Below are positions 24,038 to 35,225 of a stretch of 64,000 bases of DNA, piece after piece; position 1 is the first letter of the stretch, and each line of letters begins with the position of its first letter. Under the pieces are notes generated by a model, which was not told the DNA's origin, made no database searches, and saw only the letters and a list, made by a program, of their open reading frames with translations. The translations under genes were made by a program, and so were the position numbers. Source of the stretch: Castor canadensis (Eukaryota > Chordata > Mammalia > Rodentia > Castoridae); contig NC_133390.1 of assembly GCF_047511655.1 (NCBI RefSeq), forward strand, positions 96,293,583 through 96,357,582, read 5' to 3'.

Positions 24038-24208
24038 TGGTGGGGGGGTACTGGGGTTTGAACTCAGGTTCTACACCTTGAGCCACTCCATCAGCCCTTT
24101 TTGGTGAAGGGTTTTTTTGAAATAGTGTTTCTTAAACTGTTTGCCTGAGCTGATCCTCCTGATCTCTGCCTCCTGACTAGCTAGGTTGAGCCACCAGTAC
24201 CTGCTATC
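24038..24208 (-). repeat. Composite SINE fragment (ID + B1-like)
   Basis: A reversed ID start (GTACTGGGGTTTGAACTCAG, CCTTGAGCCACTCC) is joined to a reversed B1-like unit (GATCCTCCTGATCTCTGCCT). A short GT run precedes it. Confidence 0.8.
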
Positions 24209-24527
24209 CATGTACACTATTGCAGCAAAAATGTGATCATATTCTGTATATCATTTTATGATCTGGTTACATAACATAATAGACGATGAACATCTTTCCA
24301 TGCCATAATCTATACCTCCAATATCAGCTTTAATGGCCATGTAGATTTCACTACACGAGTGTATCCAATTTACATAAACAATTCTGTATTGACAGAAATA
24401 AAACATTTTTGTATTGACAACCCTGTTATACAACTATCCACATTTGTCCATTTGCTTAGAATCAATTTCTAGAAGAGCGACAGCATCAAAGGATATGTTT
24501 GTTTTGTTTAAAGATTCTGCTAAAACA

Positions 24528-24625
24528 GGGTGTGGTGTTCACATCTGTAATCCCAGCATTTGGGAGGCCAAGGCAGGAGTATCTGCCAGTCTGGGCTACA
24601 TAGAGAGACTGTCTCCAAAATAAAT
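24528..24625 (+). repeat. B1-like SINE monomer
   Basis: GGTGTGGTGTTCACATCTGT, AATCCCAGCATTTGGGAGG and CTGGGCTACATAGAGAGAC. Confidence 0.9.
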
Positions 24626-25589
24626 AAAACAAACAATAAGAAAAGGAGATTCTGGTACAGCAATGCACCAGACGGCACTTGCTGATTCATCTTGATATTT
24701 GTAATACTGCAATATTTTATGGATTAAAGGTATTTAATTGCTGTTATGGATGTTATGAATATTTTAAAACCCTTCACTTACCTTTTGACTTTGTTTCAGG
24801 AGACTTAAAGCTCTTTTTATTTTGTCAGATTTTTAATATTTTCTTCTTATTATTGTTATTCACACACACTTGTACAAACTAGTGGGATTTACTGTGATAT
24901 TTCCATATATGCATACATCTTGCATTGGCAATGTCCAGCCACCTTTATCATTTTTTTAACTACCAAAACAAAACCACATTGATGTGTACAAAGAAAAACT
25001 AAATTCTATTCCTTTTCCACTCAATTTTAAGCTCTTGGGATAATCAATGACAACTGAAAATATATTTATATGTTTCAAAAATATATCAAAATTCTCTAGT
25101 TCATATATTCAAGATTTTTTCCACTTACAGCCTTTTATACTACCTTTTTAAAAGCTTTCCAAACTACACGAATCTTCATGGTTGTTTTCCTTATAATATT
25201 TTTAAGGATTATACTAAAATTTTTAATCCATCTGAAACTTATATTACATGTGAATATATATTTGATAAAATATAGTACTGTAAGTTGTTTTTTCCCAAAG
25301 GGTTGCCTACCTGCCTGAGCATATGTCCTCAATACTGCAGCCTTCTCTTTACTCAATAAGAAGTAAGATCTTTGTCATAAACTAAGTTCCTATGTGTTAG
25401 GTGTCTTTTTTCAGTGTTCTAGCCTATCCATTAATTTGTTTGTTTGGGTGCCAATACTATAAAATTTTAACTACTACCACTTTGAATTTTTAACAGTAAG
25501 GATAGTGACATTTACAATAACAATAATTTTTTCTGTCACTATTAAGAATCCTATCTTGTTCTTTTGTAATAATCTTTAACAATAACACT

Positions 25590-25900
25590 AATGAACATTA
25601 TTACTAAATGCCAGTGTGTGACGCAGCATGTTGACTGCTTTACACAGATCGTATCTTCTACACTTCATAGAACCCAGTGACATCACCCTAAGTGTCATCC
25701 ACAGTTCAGCTTTAGATAATAATTTATTACCTACTGGTTGTGTATTGGGTATCACAATAAACCCAGAAGGAGGTACTGTTATTTTCTCCATTTTGTAGAA
25801 CAAACTAATATAAACAGAAGTTAAGCAATATGTCCAAAGTCACCCAATCACCAAGGGGTGAAGCTAGAATTCAAGTTTACACAGCTTCATTCCAATGAGG
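25590..25900 (+). repeat. MIR-like SINE(s)
   Basis: Ends in a MIR-type block: TTCTCCATTTTGTAGAACA, AGTTAAGCAATATGTCCAAA and GAAGCTAGAATTCAAG. The left part (25590-25700) may be a second copy. Confidence 0.6.
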
Positions 25901-26646
25901 CTATATAATAGCTTATATGATTCTGTTAAAAAAAATTAAATAGTAATAAAAATACATTTTCAAAAGATGTCTTGGTGGGGGCAGTACTGGAGAAAAGATT
26001 TCATCACTCAGTTTTTCCAGTAATTTTGTTGGTTCTTTCTTCACAAATCAATTTGTATGGTTTCTTTGTATGTTATATATATATATATATAAAATGGAAA
26101 AAAATTTTACTAGCCTTTAAAGTCTTTTAAGTATATGGGAATTTTCACCACAAAAACAATTTATCTTTATGAAGTAAAACATGTCTCCCTTGATATTTTT
26201 GGCTTCTAGTTCTTCCCACACACCAAAGTTACACAAACATTTTCCTGAATTTTGTTCAATATTTTATACTTATGCCTTTTAAAACTGAACTTGGTAGCCC
26301 AATGAGCTTTGAGGTGTAATTGTGTTTTCTTTCAGAAGGATGGCCCAATATGCCATCACGTGCAAATAAGCCATCTTTTAGTCCCCAAATTAGAATAACA
26401 CTCTTGCTATTTATTAGTTTCTCATATATACTCCCCATTTCTCTGAATATTTTATATTGTTTCCTAACTCAGTGGTTCATCTGTTGCCACTTCAGTACTG
26501 AGTGTGTCTGAGTATAGCAACTGTGAGGTCAAAGTCATATCTGACCAGGGAAGTCTTCCCTCATTAATCTGCAACTGAATTTTGACCAGTCTCAGCTATC
26601 TATTCTTCCCTACAAACATTAAAACCATCTAATACTGTGTAAAAAG
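25901..26646. other. No gene recognised
   Basis: AT-rich sequence with a short (TA)n run near 26075-26090. Open frames on both strands at 26256-26511 overlap and have no domain. Confidence 0.4.
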
Positions 26647-26658
26647 GAAAAGAAAAAT

Positions 26659-27485
26659 GATCCAAGATGGTGACTGGGACACAGCTGCACACTGCATGAG
26701 CTCCACAAATCAGGGACCTTGCTGAGATGCTGGAGATACACTTGGCTAAGATAAAGCCCCAGGGAGAGCAGAAACGTTGGCGCTCTGAACCCCTAGCTCA
26801 TGGAAGGCTTCTCCACACCATGATTTACTAAAAGAACAGCCACCCACCAAGCCCCCATTCTGTAGGCCTGCGGAGCTGCCACTCCGCTCCGTGGAGCACC
26901 CCGCACCCAGCGCCGTCAGACCCCAGATCCGCGTGGGCCCACCGGCTCTCTGCTCTGCCAGACTACCCGCCCCTCAACAGGCCTGCGGGATCTCTGCTCC
27001 ACTGGCCCCGCCCTGCAGGCTTGCCAGATAGCCTCTCCACCAGGCCCCCTCACCGCAGGCCAGCCATATCGCCACTCTGCCAGGCCTCCACCCCTCAAGC
27101 CTCCTGGCACCCATCTGCCCACTGCCCACCACAGGAGGGCTCCAAACCTGCCTAGTAGACAGGGAAAGACAGGACTGGATGCTAAAGGAGTAAGACCAGA
27201 ACAATTAACACTGTAATTCTACTGTTCCAGAACTGGTGATTTTTTTTTTTTATTTTTATTTTTTTGCCTTTCTTTAAGGGTTTGGCTGTCTGGTTTGCTG
27301 TTTGATTGTCCACCATCTATCCCTGCTGTTTTCTTTAGTTCTCCATCTTTTCTTCTTTCTTTCTTTCTTTCTTTTCTTTTTCTCTTTTTTCTCCTTCTTT
27401 CTTGGTTTTGTTAGTATTACTATTGTAACTCAGCTAATACTAAATTACACATAGTCAAGGGACAGAAACAGTACCTAGTGGAAAT
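26659..27485 (+). promoter_or_regulatory. L1 5' UTR / internal promoter region
   Basis: This precedes ORF1 of the full-length L1. It begins with the CCAAGATGG motif. A GC-rich block of degenerate ~38-40-bp units follows at about 26864-27110, and then a long T/CT-rich tract (27240-27410). In other mammals the L1 5' UTR holds the RNA polymerase II internal promoter; that role here is inferred from position. Minus-strand open frames across the GC-rich block are not genes. Confidence 0.75.
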
Positions 27486-28690
27486 ATGGGAAGACAAAAA
27501 AAGGGATGGAAATCATTCTCCCACCAAAAATAAATTAGTACAGGATTCAGAAGGAAATGAGGAAAACTGATACCCAGATCCAGACTCCAACAAAACAAAG
27601 ATAAACTATACCAAAGAGCCCAACGAAGCCCACAAGAACACCCTGAAAGAAAAATTCCTGCTAGTAATCCATGAGAATTTCATAGAGATGTTACTAGACA
27701 TGGTCAATCAAAACGTACAGGAGGCATTCAAGAAATTCCAGGTCAACAAAAATAAAGAATATGAGAAAACACAAAAACAAATAAATGAAATCATAGGAGC
27801 TCTAAATAAACACCAAAATGAAACACAGAACACCATAAATGAAAAGAGAGATGAATGAATTAAGGACAAAAATTGACAATATTAAAAAGGAAGTGACCCA
27901 CAATATGGAAAACCTCAGAAAAAATAATGAACAGAAATACAAAACAAAATGGAAGGCCAATCCAGCAGAACAGAACAAACAGAATACAGAATCTCAGAAC
28001 TCAAAGATGAAATGGGAATTAAAGGAAAAAACTGAAGAACTATTAGTTAAACAACTCAAGACCTGTGAAAAGAAAATGCAAGAACTCACCGAATCCATCA
28101 AAAGACCAAACCTCAGAATCATGGGCATCAAAGAAGGAGAAGAGGTGCAAGCAAAAGGAATGTGTAATATATTCAACAAAATAATAACAGAAAATTTCCC
28201 AAATCTAGAGAAAACTATGCCCATTCATGTACAGGAGGCCTCCAGAACACCAAATAGACTTGACTAAAATAGAACTACCACACAACATATTATCATTAAA
28301 ACAACAAGTACAGAGACTTGAGAAAGAATATTGAAGACTGTAAGAGAGAAAAAACAAATAACATACAAAGGTACACCCATCAAAATCACAGCAGATTTCT
28401 CAACAGAAACATTAAAAGCAAGAAGAGCATGGACTGAGGCCTTCCAGGCACTGAATGAAAATAACTTCAAACCTAGGATACTCTACCCAGCAAAACTATC
28501 ATTCAAAATAGATGGAGCAATAAAAGTCTTCCATAATAAGCAGACACTAAAACAATATCTGACCACCAAGCCACCACAACAAAAGATTCTCCAAGGAATT
28601 CTGCACACAGAAAATGAAAGCAAACAAAACCATGAAAGGGCAGGCAATACCAAACCACAGGAGAAGAAAAGGCAAGAAAGTAGAGAGTAA
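27486..28690 (+). pseudogene. L1 ORF1 (broken)
   Basis: About 400 codons long as laid out, matching L1 ORF1p, the RNA-binding chaperone that coats L1 RNA as trimers. The start ATG at 27486 (MGRQKK) is soon followed by a stop. Two long pieces survive: 27839-28267 (142 codons), Lys/Glu/Asn-rich and coiled-coil-like, ending in the RNA-recognition-like region around LRIMGIKEGEE; and 28331-28690 (119 codons), carrying the C-terminal domain (RPRILYPAKLSFKIDG-type block). The stop at 28688 lies 51 bp before ORF2. Confidence 0.88.
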
Positions 28691-28741
28691 CATTGATTCA
28701 GCTGCACACAATCAAACCCTTAATCAACAAAGACAACTACA

Positions 28742-31700
28742 TGACAGGGAATACCACCTACCTCTCAATACTAACACTGAACATTAACAGACTTAATTCC
28801 CCCATCAAAAGACACTGATTGGCAAACTAGATTAAAAAAGAAGATCCAACATTCTGCTGCCTACAGGAGACCCACCCCATTGACAGAAATAAGCACTGGC
28901 TGAGGGTGAAAGGCTGGAAGAAGATTTACCAAGCCAGTGGACCCTGAAAACAGACAGGGGTAGCAATACTTATCTTAGAAAAAGTAGTCTTCAAACTTAC
29001 GTTGATCAAACGCGATAAAGAAGGACATTCCATACTAATAAAAGGGGAAATACACCAAAAGGAAATAACAATTATCAACCTATATGCACCCAATGCCAAT
29101 GCACCTAATTCCATCAAACAAACTCCGAAGGACCTAAAAACATATATAAACTCCAACACAGTGGTAGTGGGAGACCTTAATACCCCTCTATCCCCCTATC
29201 ACCAATAGATAGGTCATCCAAACAAAAAATCAATAAAGAAATCCTAGATCGAAATCACACCATAGATCAAATGGACCTAGTTGATGTCTACAGAATATTT
29301 CATCCAACTGCTGCACAATATACATTCTTCTCAGCAGCCATGGAACCTTCTCCAAAATTGATCATATCTTAGGGCACAAAGCAAGCCTCAGCAAATATAA
29401 GAAAAAAAGAAATAATTCCATGCATTCTATCTGACCACAATGCATTTAACTAGAAATCAACAACAAAAACAGAAGTGAAAAACATGCAAACAATTGGAAG
29501 CTGAACAAAACATTGCTCAATGATCAATGGGTCACTGATTAAATAAAAGAAGAAATTAAAAGTTCCTGGAAGTTAATGAAAATGAAACATGACCTACCAG
29601 AATCTATGGGACACAGCAAGGGCAGTCCTAAGAGGAAAGTTTATAGCCATGAGCACATATATTAAAAGTTCAGAAAGATCTCAAATCAACGATCTAATAT
29701 TACAGCTCAAACTCCTAGAAAAACAAGAACAAATCCCAAAACAGGGAGAAGGAAAGAAATAATTAAAATAAGGGCTGAAATCAATAAAATAGAAACAAAA
29801 AAAACCATACAAAAAGTCAATGAAACAAAAAGCTGGTTCTTTGAAAAAATAAATAAGATTAACAGATCCCTGGAAAACCTGACTAAAATGAGGAGAGAAA
29901 AAACCCAAATCATTAAAATCTGAAATGCAAAAGGAGAGATAACAACAAACACCACAGAAATCCAGTAAATCATCAGAGATTACTTTGAGAGCCTATACTC
30001 TAATAAATTTGAAAATTTTGAAGAAATGGACAGATTTCTAGATATTTAAGACCATCCAAAACTGAACCAAGAGGATATTAATCACCTGAATAGATCTATA
30101 ACACAAAATGAAATTGGAGCAGCAATTAAAAGTCTCTCAAAAAAGAAAAGTCCAGGACATGATGGATTCACAGCTGAATTCTATCACATTTAAAGAAGAA
30201 CTAATACCAACCCTCCTTAAACTGTTCCATGAAATAGAAAGGGAAGGAAAACTGCCTAACTCATTTCATGAAGCCAATATTACTCTCATCCCAAAACCAG
30301 AAAAAGACACCTCCAAAAAGGAGAACTATAGGCCAATTTCCTTAATGAATATCAATGCAAAAATCCTCAATAAAATACTGGTAAACTGAATCCAACAACA
30401 CATCAGAAAGATCATACACCATGACAAAGTCAGATTCATCCCAGGGATGCAGGGGTGGTTCAACATACACAAATCTATAAATGTAATACAGCACATTAAT
30501 AGAAGCAAAGACAAAAACTACTTGATCATTTCAATAGATGTGGAAAACGCCTTCAATAAGATCCAACACCACTTCATGATAAAAGCTCTAAGAAAACTAG
30601 GAATAGAAGGAATGTACCTCAACATTGTAAAGGCTATATATGACAAACCTACAGTCAACATCATACTTATCAGTGAAAAGCTGAAACCATTTCCCCTAAA
30701 ATCAGGAATGAGACAAGAGTGCCCAGTGTTCCCACTCCTATTCAACATAGTACTGGAATTCCTAGCCAGAGCAGTTAGGCAAGAAGAAGAAATAAAAGAA
30801 ATACAAATAGGTAAAGAGACTGTCAAAATATCCTTATTTGAAGATGATATGATCCTATACCTTAAAGACCCAAAAAACTTTAACCAAAAACTCTTAGACA
30901 CCATAAATAGCTATAGCAAGTTGGCAGGATACAAAATCAATTCACAAAAATCATTAGCTTTTCTATACACCAACAACTAACAAACTGAGAAAGAATATAT
31001 GGAAACAGTTCCATTTCACAATGGCCTCAAAAAAAAAAAAAATCAAATACCTAGGAGTAAACTTAACAAAAGATGTGAATGACCTCTATAAGGAGAATTA
31101 CAAACCCCTGAAGAAAGAGATCAAGGAAGACTACAGAAGATGGGAAGATCTCCAGTGCTCATGGATTGGTATAATCAACATAGTAAAAATGGCTATACTA
31201 CCAAAAGCAATGTACATATTTAATGCAATTCCCATAAAAAACCCAACGACTTTCATCACAGAGATTGAAAAATCTACCCTAAAGTTCATTTGGAAACACA
31301 AGAGACCACAATTAGCCAAGGCAATACTCAGCAAAAAAGAGCAATGCTGGAGGTATCACAATGCCCGACTTCAAACTATATTACAAAGCAATAGCAATAA
31401 AAACAGCATGGTACTGGCACAAGAACATACATGAAGACCAGTGGAACAGAGGACCCAGATATGAATCCACACAACTATGCCCACCTCATTTTTGACAAAG
31501 GTGCCAAACATATACAATGGAGAAAAGACAGCCTCTTCAACAAATGTTGTTGGGAAAAGTGGTTATCCATCTACAAGAAACTGAAAGTAGACCCATGTCT
31601 ATCACCCTGTACTAGTATCAACTCAAAATGGATCAAGGACCTTAATATCAGACCCAAAACTCTGAAGTTAGTACAGGAAGGAGCAGGAAACACTCTGAAA

Positions 31701-32567
31701 GTAATAGAAATAGGCAAGGATTTCCTTAATAGAACCCAGCAGCCCAGCAACTAAGAGAAAGGATGGACAAATGGGACTTCATAAAATTAAAAAGCTTCTC
31801 CACAACAAAAGAAATGGTCTCTAAACTGAAGAGACCACCCACAGAGTGGGAGAAAATATTTGCCAGCTATACATCAGACAAAGGACTGATAACCAGAATA
31901 TACAGGGAACTTAAGAAACTAAACTCTCCTAAAATCAATGAACCGATTAAGAAATGGGCAACTGAACTAAACAAAATTTTCTCAAAAAAAGAAATTCAAA
32001 TGGCCAGAAAACACATGAAAAAATGCTCACAATCTCTAGCCATAAAAGAAATGCAAATCAAAACCACACTAAGATTCCACCTCACCCCTGTTAGAATAGC
32101 CATCATCAAAAACACCACCAACAACAGGTGTTGGCAAGGATGTGGGGAGAAAGGAACCCTCGTACACTGCTGGTGGGAATGCAAGGTGGTGCAACCACTC
32201 TGAAAAAATTTGGAGGCCTCTTAAAAATATGAACATAGATCTGCCATATGACCCAGTAATTCCACTCCTGGGGATATACCCAAAGGAATGCAACACAGGT
32301 TACTCCACAGGCATCTACATACCCATGTTTATTGCAGCACTATTCACAATAGCCAAGTTATGGAAACAACCAAGATGCCCCACTGTTGATGAATGGATCA
32401 AGAAAATGTGGTATTTATAGACAATGGAATTTTACTCAGCCATGAAGAAGAATGAAGTCTTATCATTTGCAAGTAAATGGATGGAACTGGAGAACATAAT
32501 TCTAAGCGAGGTTAGCCAGGCTCAGAAGAGCAAAAATCGTATGTTCTCCCTCATATGTGGACTTTAG
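28742..32567 (+). pseudogene. L1 ORF2 (broken endonuclease/RT)
   Basis: About 3.8 kb, the usual length of L1 ORF2 (about 1,275 codons). The order is endonuclease (28742-29450; block CCLQETH with the catalytic Glu, then GDLNTPLS), reverse transcriptase (about 30100-31000), and the C-terminal Cys/His motif C-X3-C-X7-H-X4-C (about 32130-32185). Many stops occur, the first about 24 codons after the start. The RT active-site motif reads F-E-D-D (30837-30848) instead of the usual F-A-D-D. Surviving open pieces include 30447-30980 (177 codons) and 31763-32203 (146 codons). Confidence 0.93.
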
Positions 32568-33050
32568 ATCTAGGGCAAATGCAGCAATGTGGTTGGACTT
32601 GGCTTACATGAAAAGGGGAGAGCACATATGGGAGATATAGGAATAGGTAGAAAACCCAAAACATGAAAGCATTTGATGTCCCCACTTCAGAGGAACTAAT
32701 CCAGAAACCTTAAAGCAACAGAGGTCAACGTGAGAAGGGGATCAGAAACCAGTGTAAAGATCAGTTAGAGATGAGTCAACTTGGGTTGTAACACATTTGT
32801 ACATGAAAGCAATGTTTGGAATCTCTCTGTATAGCTGTCCTTATCTCAACTAGCAAAAACACTTTGTCTTTCTTATTATGCTTATGTCTTCTCTTCAACA
32901 AAATTAGATATAAGGACAGAACAGGTTCTGCCTGGAAGCAAGGGGGGAGAGAGAAGAGGGTGGGGAAGGGGGGCTTGGGGAAGAAATAATCCAAACAATG
33001 TACACACATGTGAATAAATGAATGAAAGAAAAAAGAAAGAAAAGAAAAAT

Positions 33051-33182
33051 CCAAGAATGATGGTTCATACTTGTAGTCCTAGCTACTCATGAGGCTGAGA
33101 CAAGGATTTCTTGAGCTCAGGAGTTCAGGTCATCCTGGGCAACACAGCTAAATTTTGTCTTAAAAAAAATCAAAAAGATAAA
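33051..33182 (+). repeat. B1-like SINE monomer
   Basis: CTTGTAGTCCTAGCTACTC, GAGGCTGAGACAAGGAT and CATCCTGGGCAACACAGC, ending in an A run. It abuts the 3' target-site duplication of the full-length L1. Confidence 0.9.
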
Positions 33183-33229
33183 CAAGATTCTGAATGGAAA
33201 TTCAGTGAACTTTATGTTAATTTTACAAA

Positions 33230-33615
33230 AAAATATTTTCCATATAAGGAAAGTAGATTTTCACAGTAATTCGACATTGATTTTGATGCCTTTTAATAAG
33301 AGTTTGTATTTACAGAAGGTCTATACTTTTTTTTTATCAAATTTATTCTAAGGGATTAAACTTTGTCTCAGTTGTAAGCAAATTTTTCGCTGTAAATGCT
33401 AACTGGATAATAATAACTTAGAGATAAGCATTTAGTTGTTTTATATGTAATCAGATAATCAGCCAAATACTAACTCTTACAAGATTTTTGGGGAAGTCTC
33501 TGGAGTATGCAGCCATATTATCTGCAAATAATAAGATTTTTGCTTATTTTTCACTTACAGTAATTATTTAATTTTCTTATATTATTGATTTAGCTAAACT
33601 CTGAAAACCAAATAA
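33230..33615 (-). mobile_element. Ancient L1M ORF2 fragment
   Basis: The block with ATTATCTGCAAATAATAAGA (about 33518) is characteristic of reversed old L1 ORF2. No frame survives. Confidence 0.5.
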
Positions 33616-33649
33616 ATTGCAGTGATGGAGGGTAAATTCATCTTTTTCC

Positions 33650-33880
33650 CAGCAACCACACCCAGCATAAATAGGTGTTTAAGCCACTGCATTTGTTGCA
33701 ATTGGTTATATTACCAATAGGAAACATACAGTTTTTGGTATCAGATGCAGAGTGTTGCTATCACAAATACTTAAACACGTGGAAGTGGCTTTTGACTTGG
33801 TCAGTGAAAAAGACTAAAAGAATTATGAGGAACAGTGTAGACTGGGGGATGTGGGGACACAAATGTTAATTGGTTGATGA
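33650..33880 (+). mobile_element. MLT1-type LTR end plus start of internal sequence
   Basis: TTTAAGCCACTGCATTTGTT followed by GGTATCAGATGCAGAGTG and CGTGGAAGTGGCTTTTGAC resembles an MLT1 LTR 3' end running into its internal region. It is diverged. Confidence 0.55.
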
Positions 33881-34044
33881 AGCCATTCTTCAGCATATAC
33901 ATATTTTGAAATATGTTGTGCAATTGTGCACCATAAACATATACAATTCTTAATCTGTCAGTTTAAAATAAATAAATAAGAAAAAATTGAAAATGCCCCC
34001 CCTCAAAAAAAGGAAAGCTGAGATTGCCTAAGAAATTGTTATTA

Positions 34045-34540
34045 GAAATATGGATGTTAATGACTGTGGGGTGTATCAAATAAGCTGCAGATTTGAGTTT
34101 GGCACAGCCCCAAACCACAGAAGGGAGCAAGCACAGTTATGCCCAATAAATTGCACACTTGAGTTGGCACAGCCTCAGCTGCAGAAGTGGGGAAGGTGCA
34201 ATACAGCTGTTTTTCCTAAGATGTTTATGTTTAGAGAGAGCTGTCACAGGTTTCTCCTGTTCCCCAGGATTACAATATCACGCCCCCTTCCCTGAGAACT
34301 GCTGCTCCACTTCAATTTGCCACTGTATATAAAAACTCACTGGAGATGGAGGGAGCTGGTGTCTCCATCCGAGCACCCAGCCTACCTGGCCCCAGCTTTA
34401 TGCATGTTTGGTCTTCTGTCTGTTGTCTTTTCCAGCATCTCCCATTGCCCCAGTTAAGGTTTCTAGGACAAGCTCATGTGGCATGCAAGAAATGACTATT
34501 AGCGAGATCTCAGAAGTGAGGATCAAACCATCACAGTGCA
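34045..34540 (+). mobile_element. Probable LTR, family unassigned
   Basis: A clear TATA box (TGTATATAAAAAC, about 34325) follows U3-like sequence, and a CT-rich leader-like stretch comes after it (GTTTGGTCTTCTGTCTG). Two partly repeated U3 segments (GAGTTTGGCACAGCCCCAAA and GAGTTGGCACAGCCTCAG) occur at about 34095 and 34163. No adjoining retroviral genes of the same family are evident. Confidence 0.4.
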
Positions 34541-34892
34541 CACCTTGAATATATTCACTTTGTCAATTAAATATTTTAAAGTAAAAAATTAAGAATAAAA
34601 TTAAATAGTTGCCAAATGACAAACAACAATTACTACAAAAAAGAGCAGTCCAATTAGTAGTCCTTTAGTGTTGGGTAATTAACCATCTTGTTCCAACGAG
34701 AAAGATAGAGCAGGAGCCTACCAAATTCTTAATCTATGTAACCATAAAATTCTACATCAATGAACAAACCCTAACTTAATCATAAGAGTGTAATAGCCAC
34801 TCCATCAATTTCCAGATGAGTTGGTTTTACAGACCCCTTGAATGAAGGAGAAATAAAGAGGAAGGACTCTGGGATAACTACTAGAAGGTAAT
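34541..34892. other. No gene recognised
   Basis: AT-rich; the right end (34830-34890) could be the edge of the ERV-L copy that resumes at 35226. Confidence 0.35.
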
Positions 34893-35225
34893 CTTTATTT
34901 ATTTGTTTGGTGGTACTAGGGTTTGAATGTAGAGCTTCACATTTGCTAGGCAGGTGCTCTACCACTGGAGTCACACCTCTAGCCCTTTTGCTTTAGCTAT
35001 TTCCAAATAGGGTCTTCAGGTTTTTTTGCCAGGGCCAGTCTCTAATCCTCCTACAGATGCTTGCCACATAACTGGGACTTCAGATATGATTACCATGCCT
35101 GGCTTCTTTGTTGAGATGGGAGTCTTGCTAACTTTTGTCCAGGCTGGCCTTAATCCACAATCCTCCCAATCTCCACCCTCTGAATACCTGTGAGTACAGT
35201 TGTGTCCCACCATGTCTGGCTACCA
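34893..35225 (-). repeat. Composite SINE (ID + two B1-like monomers)
   Basis: Read on the plus strand: a reversed ID (GGTACTAGGGTTTGAATG, GTGCTCTACCACTGG), then two reversed 7SL-like units, each with a GGGTCT/GGAGTCT block and CCTCC ... ATTACCATGCCTGGC or CACCATGTCTGGC endings. This is a full three-part copy of about 330 bp. Confidence 0.85.

Larger units (their letters stand above)
23930..25560 (-). mobile_element. Ancient LINE-1 (L1ME/L1M-type), interrupted by SINEs
   Basis: Decayed minus-strand ORF2 3' sequence is recognisable in pieces: around GAACATCTTTCCATGCC near 24290, CAATTTCTAGAAGAGCGAC near 24462, and TTAATCCATCTGAAACTTAT near 25224. It is interrupted by SINEs at 24038-24208 and 24528-24625. 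All reading frames are destroyed. Confidence 0.5.
26659..33038 (+). mobile_element. Full-length LINE-1 (inactive), 6.38 kb
   Basis: A complete L1: GC-rich 5' UTR (26659-27485), broken ORF1 (27486-28690), broken ORF2 (28742-32567) and a 3' UTR with an A-rich end. A 12-bp target-site duplication (GAAAAGAAAAAT) lies at 26647-26658 and 33039-33050. The element starts with GATCCAAGATGG, which resembles the YY1-type site found at the start of other mammalian L1s. It inserted immediately before a B1 SINE (33051). Stops and frameshifts in both ORFs mean it cannot move by itself. Confidence 0.95.

Noticed and set aside
26864..27110. CRISPR-like spaced repeat
   Set aside because: The units are contiguous and degenerate without unique spacers, within an L1 5' UTR of a mammalian genome.
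26864..27204. GC-rich block as a CpG-island promoter of a host gene
   Set aside because: It lies inside the 5' UTR of the full-length L1 bounded by target-site duplications; the minus-strand frames there are translations of the tandem units.
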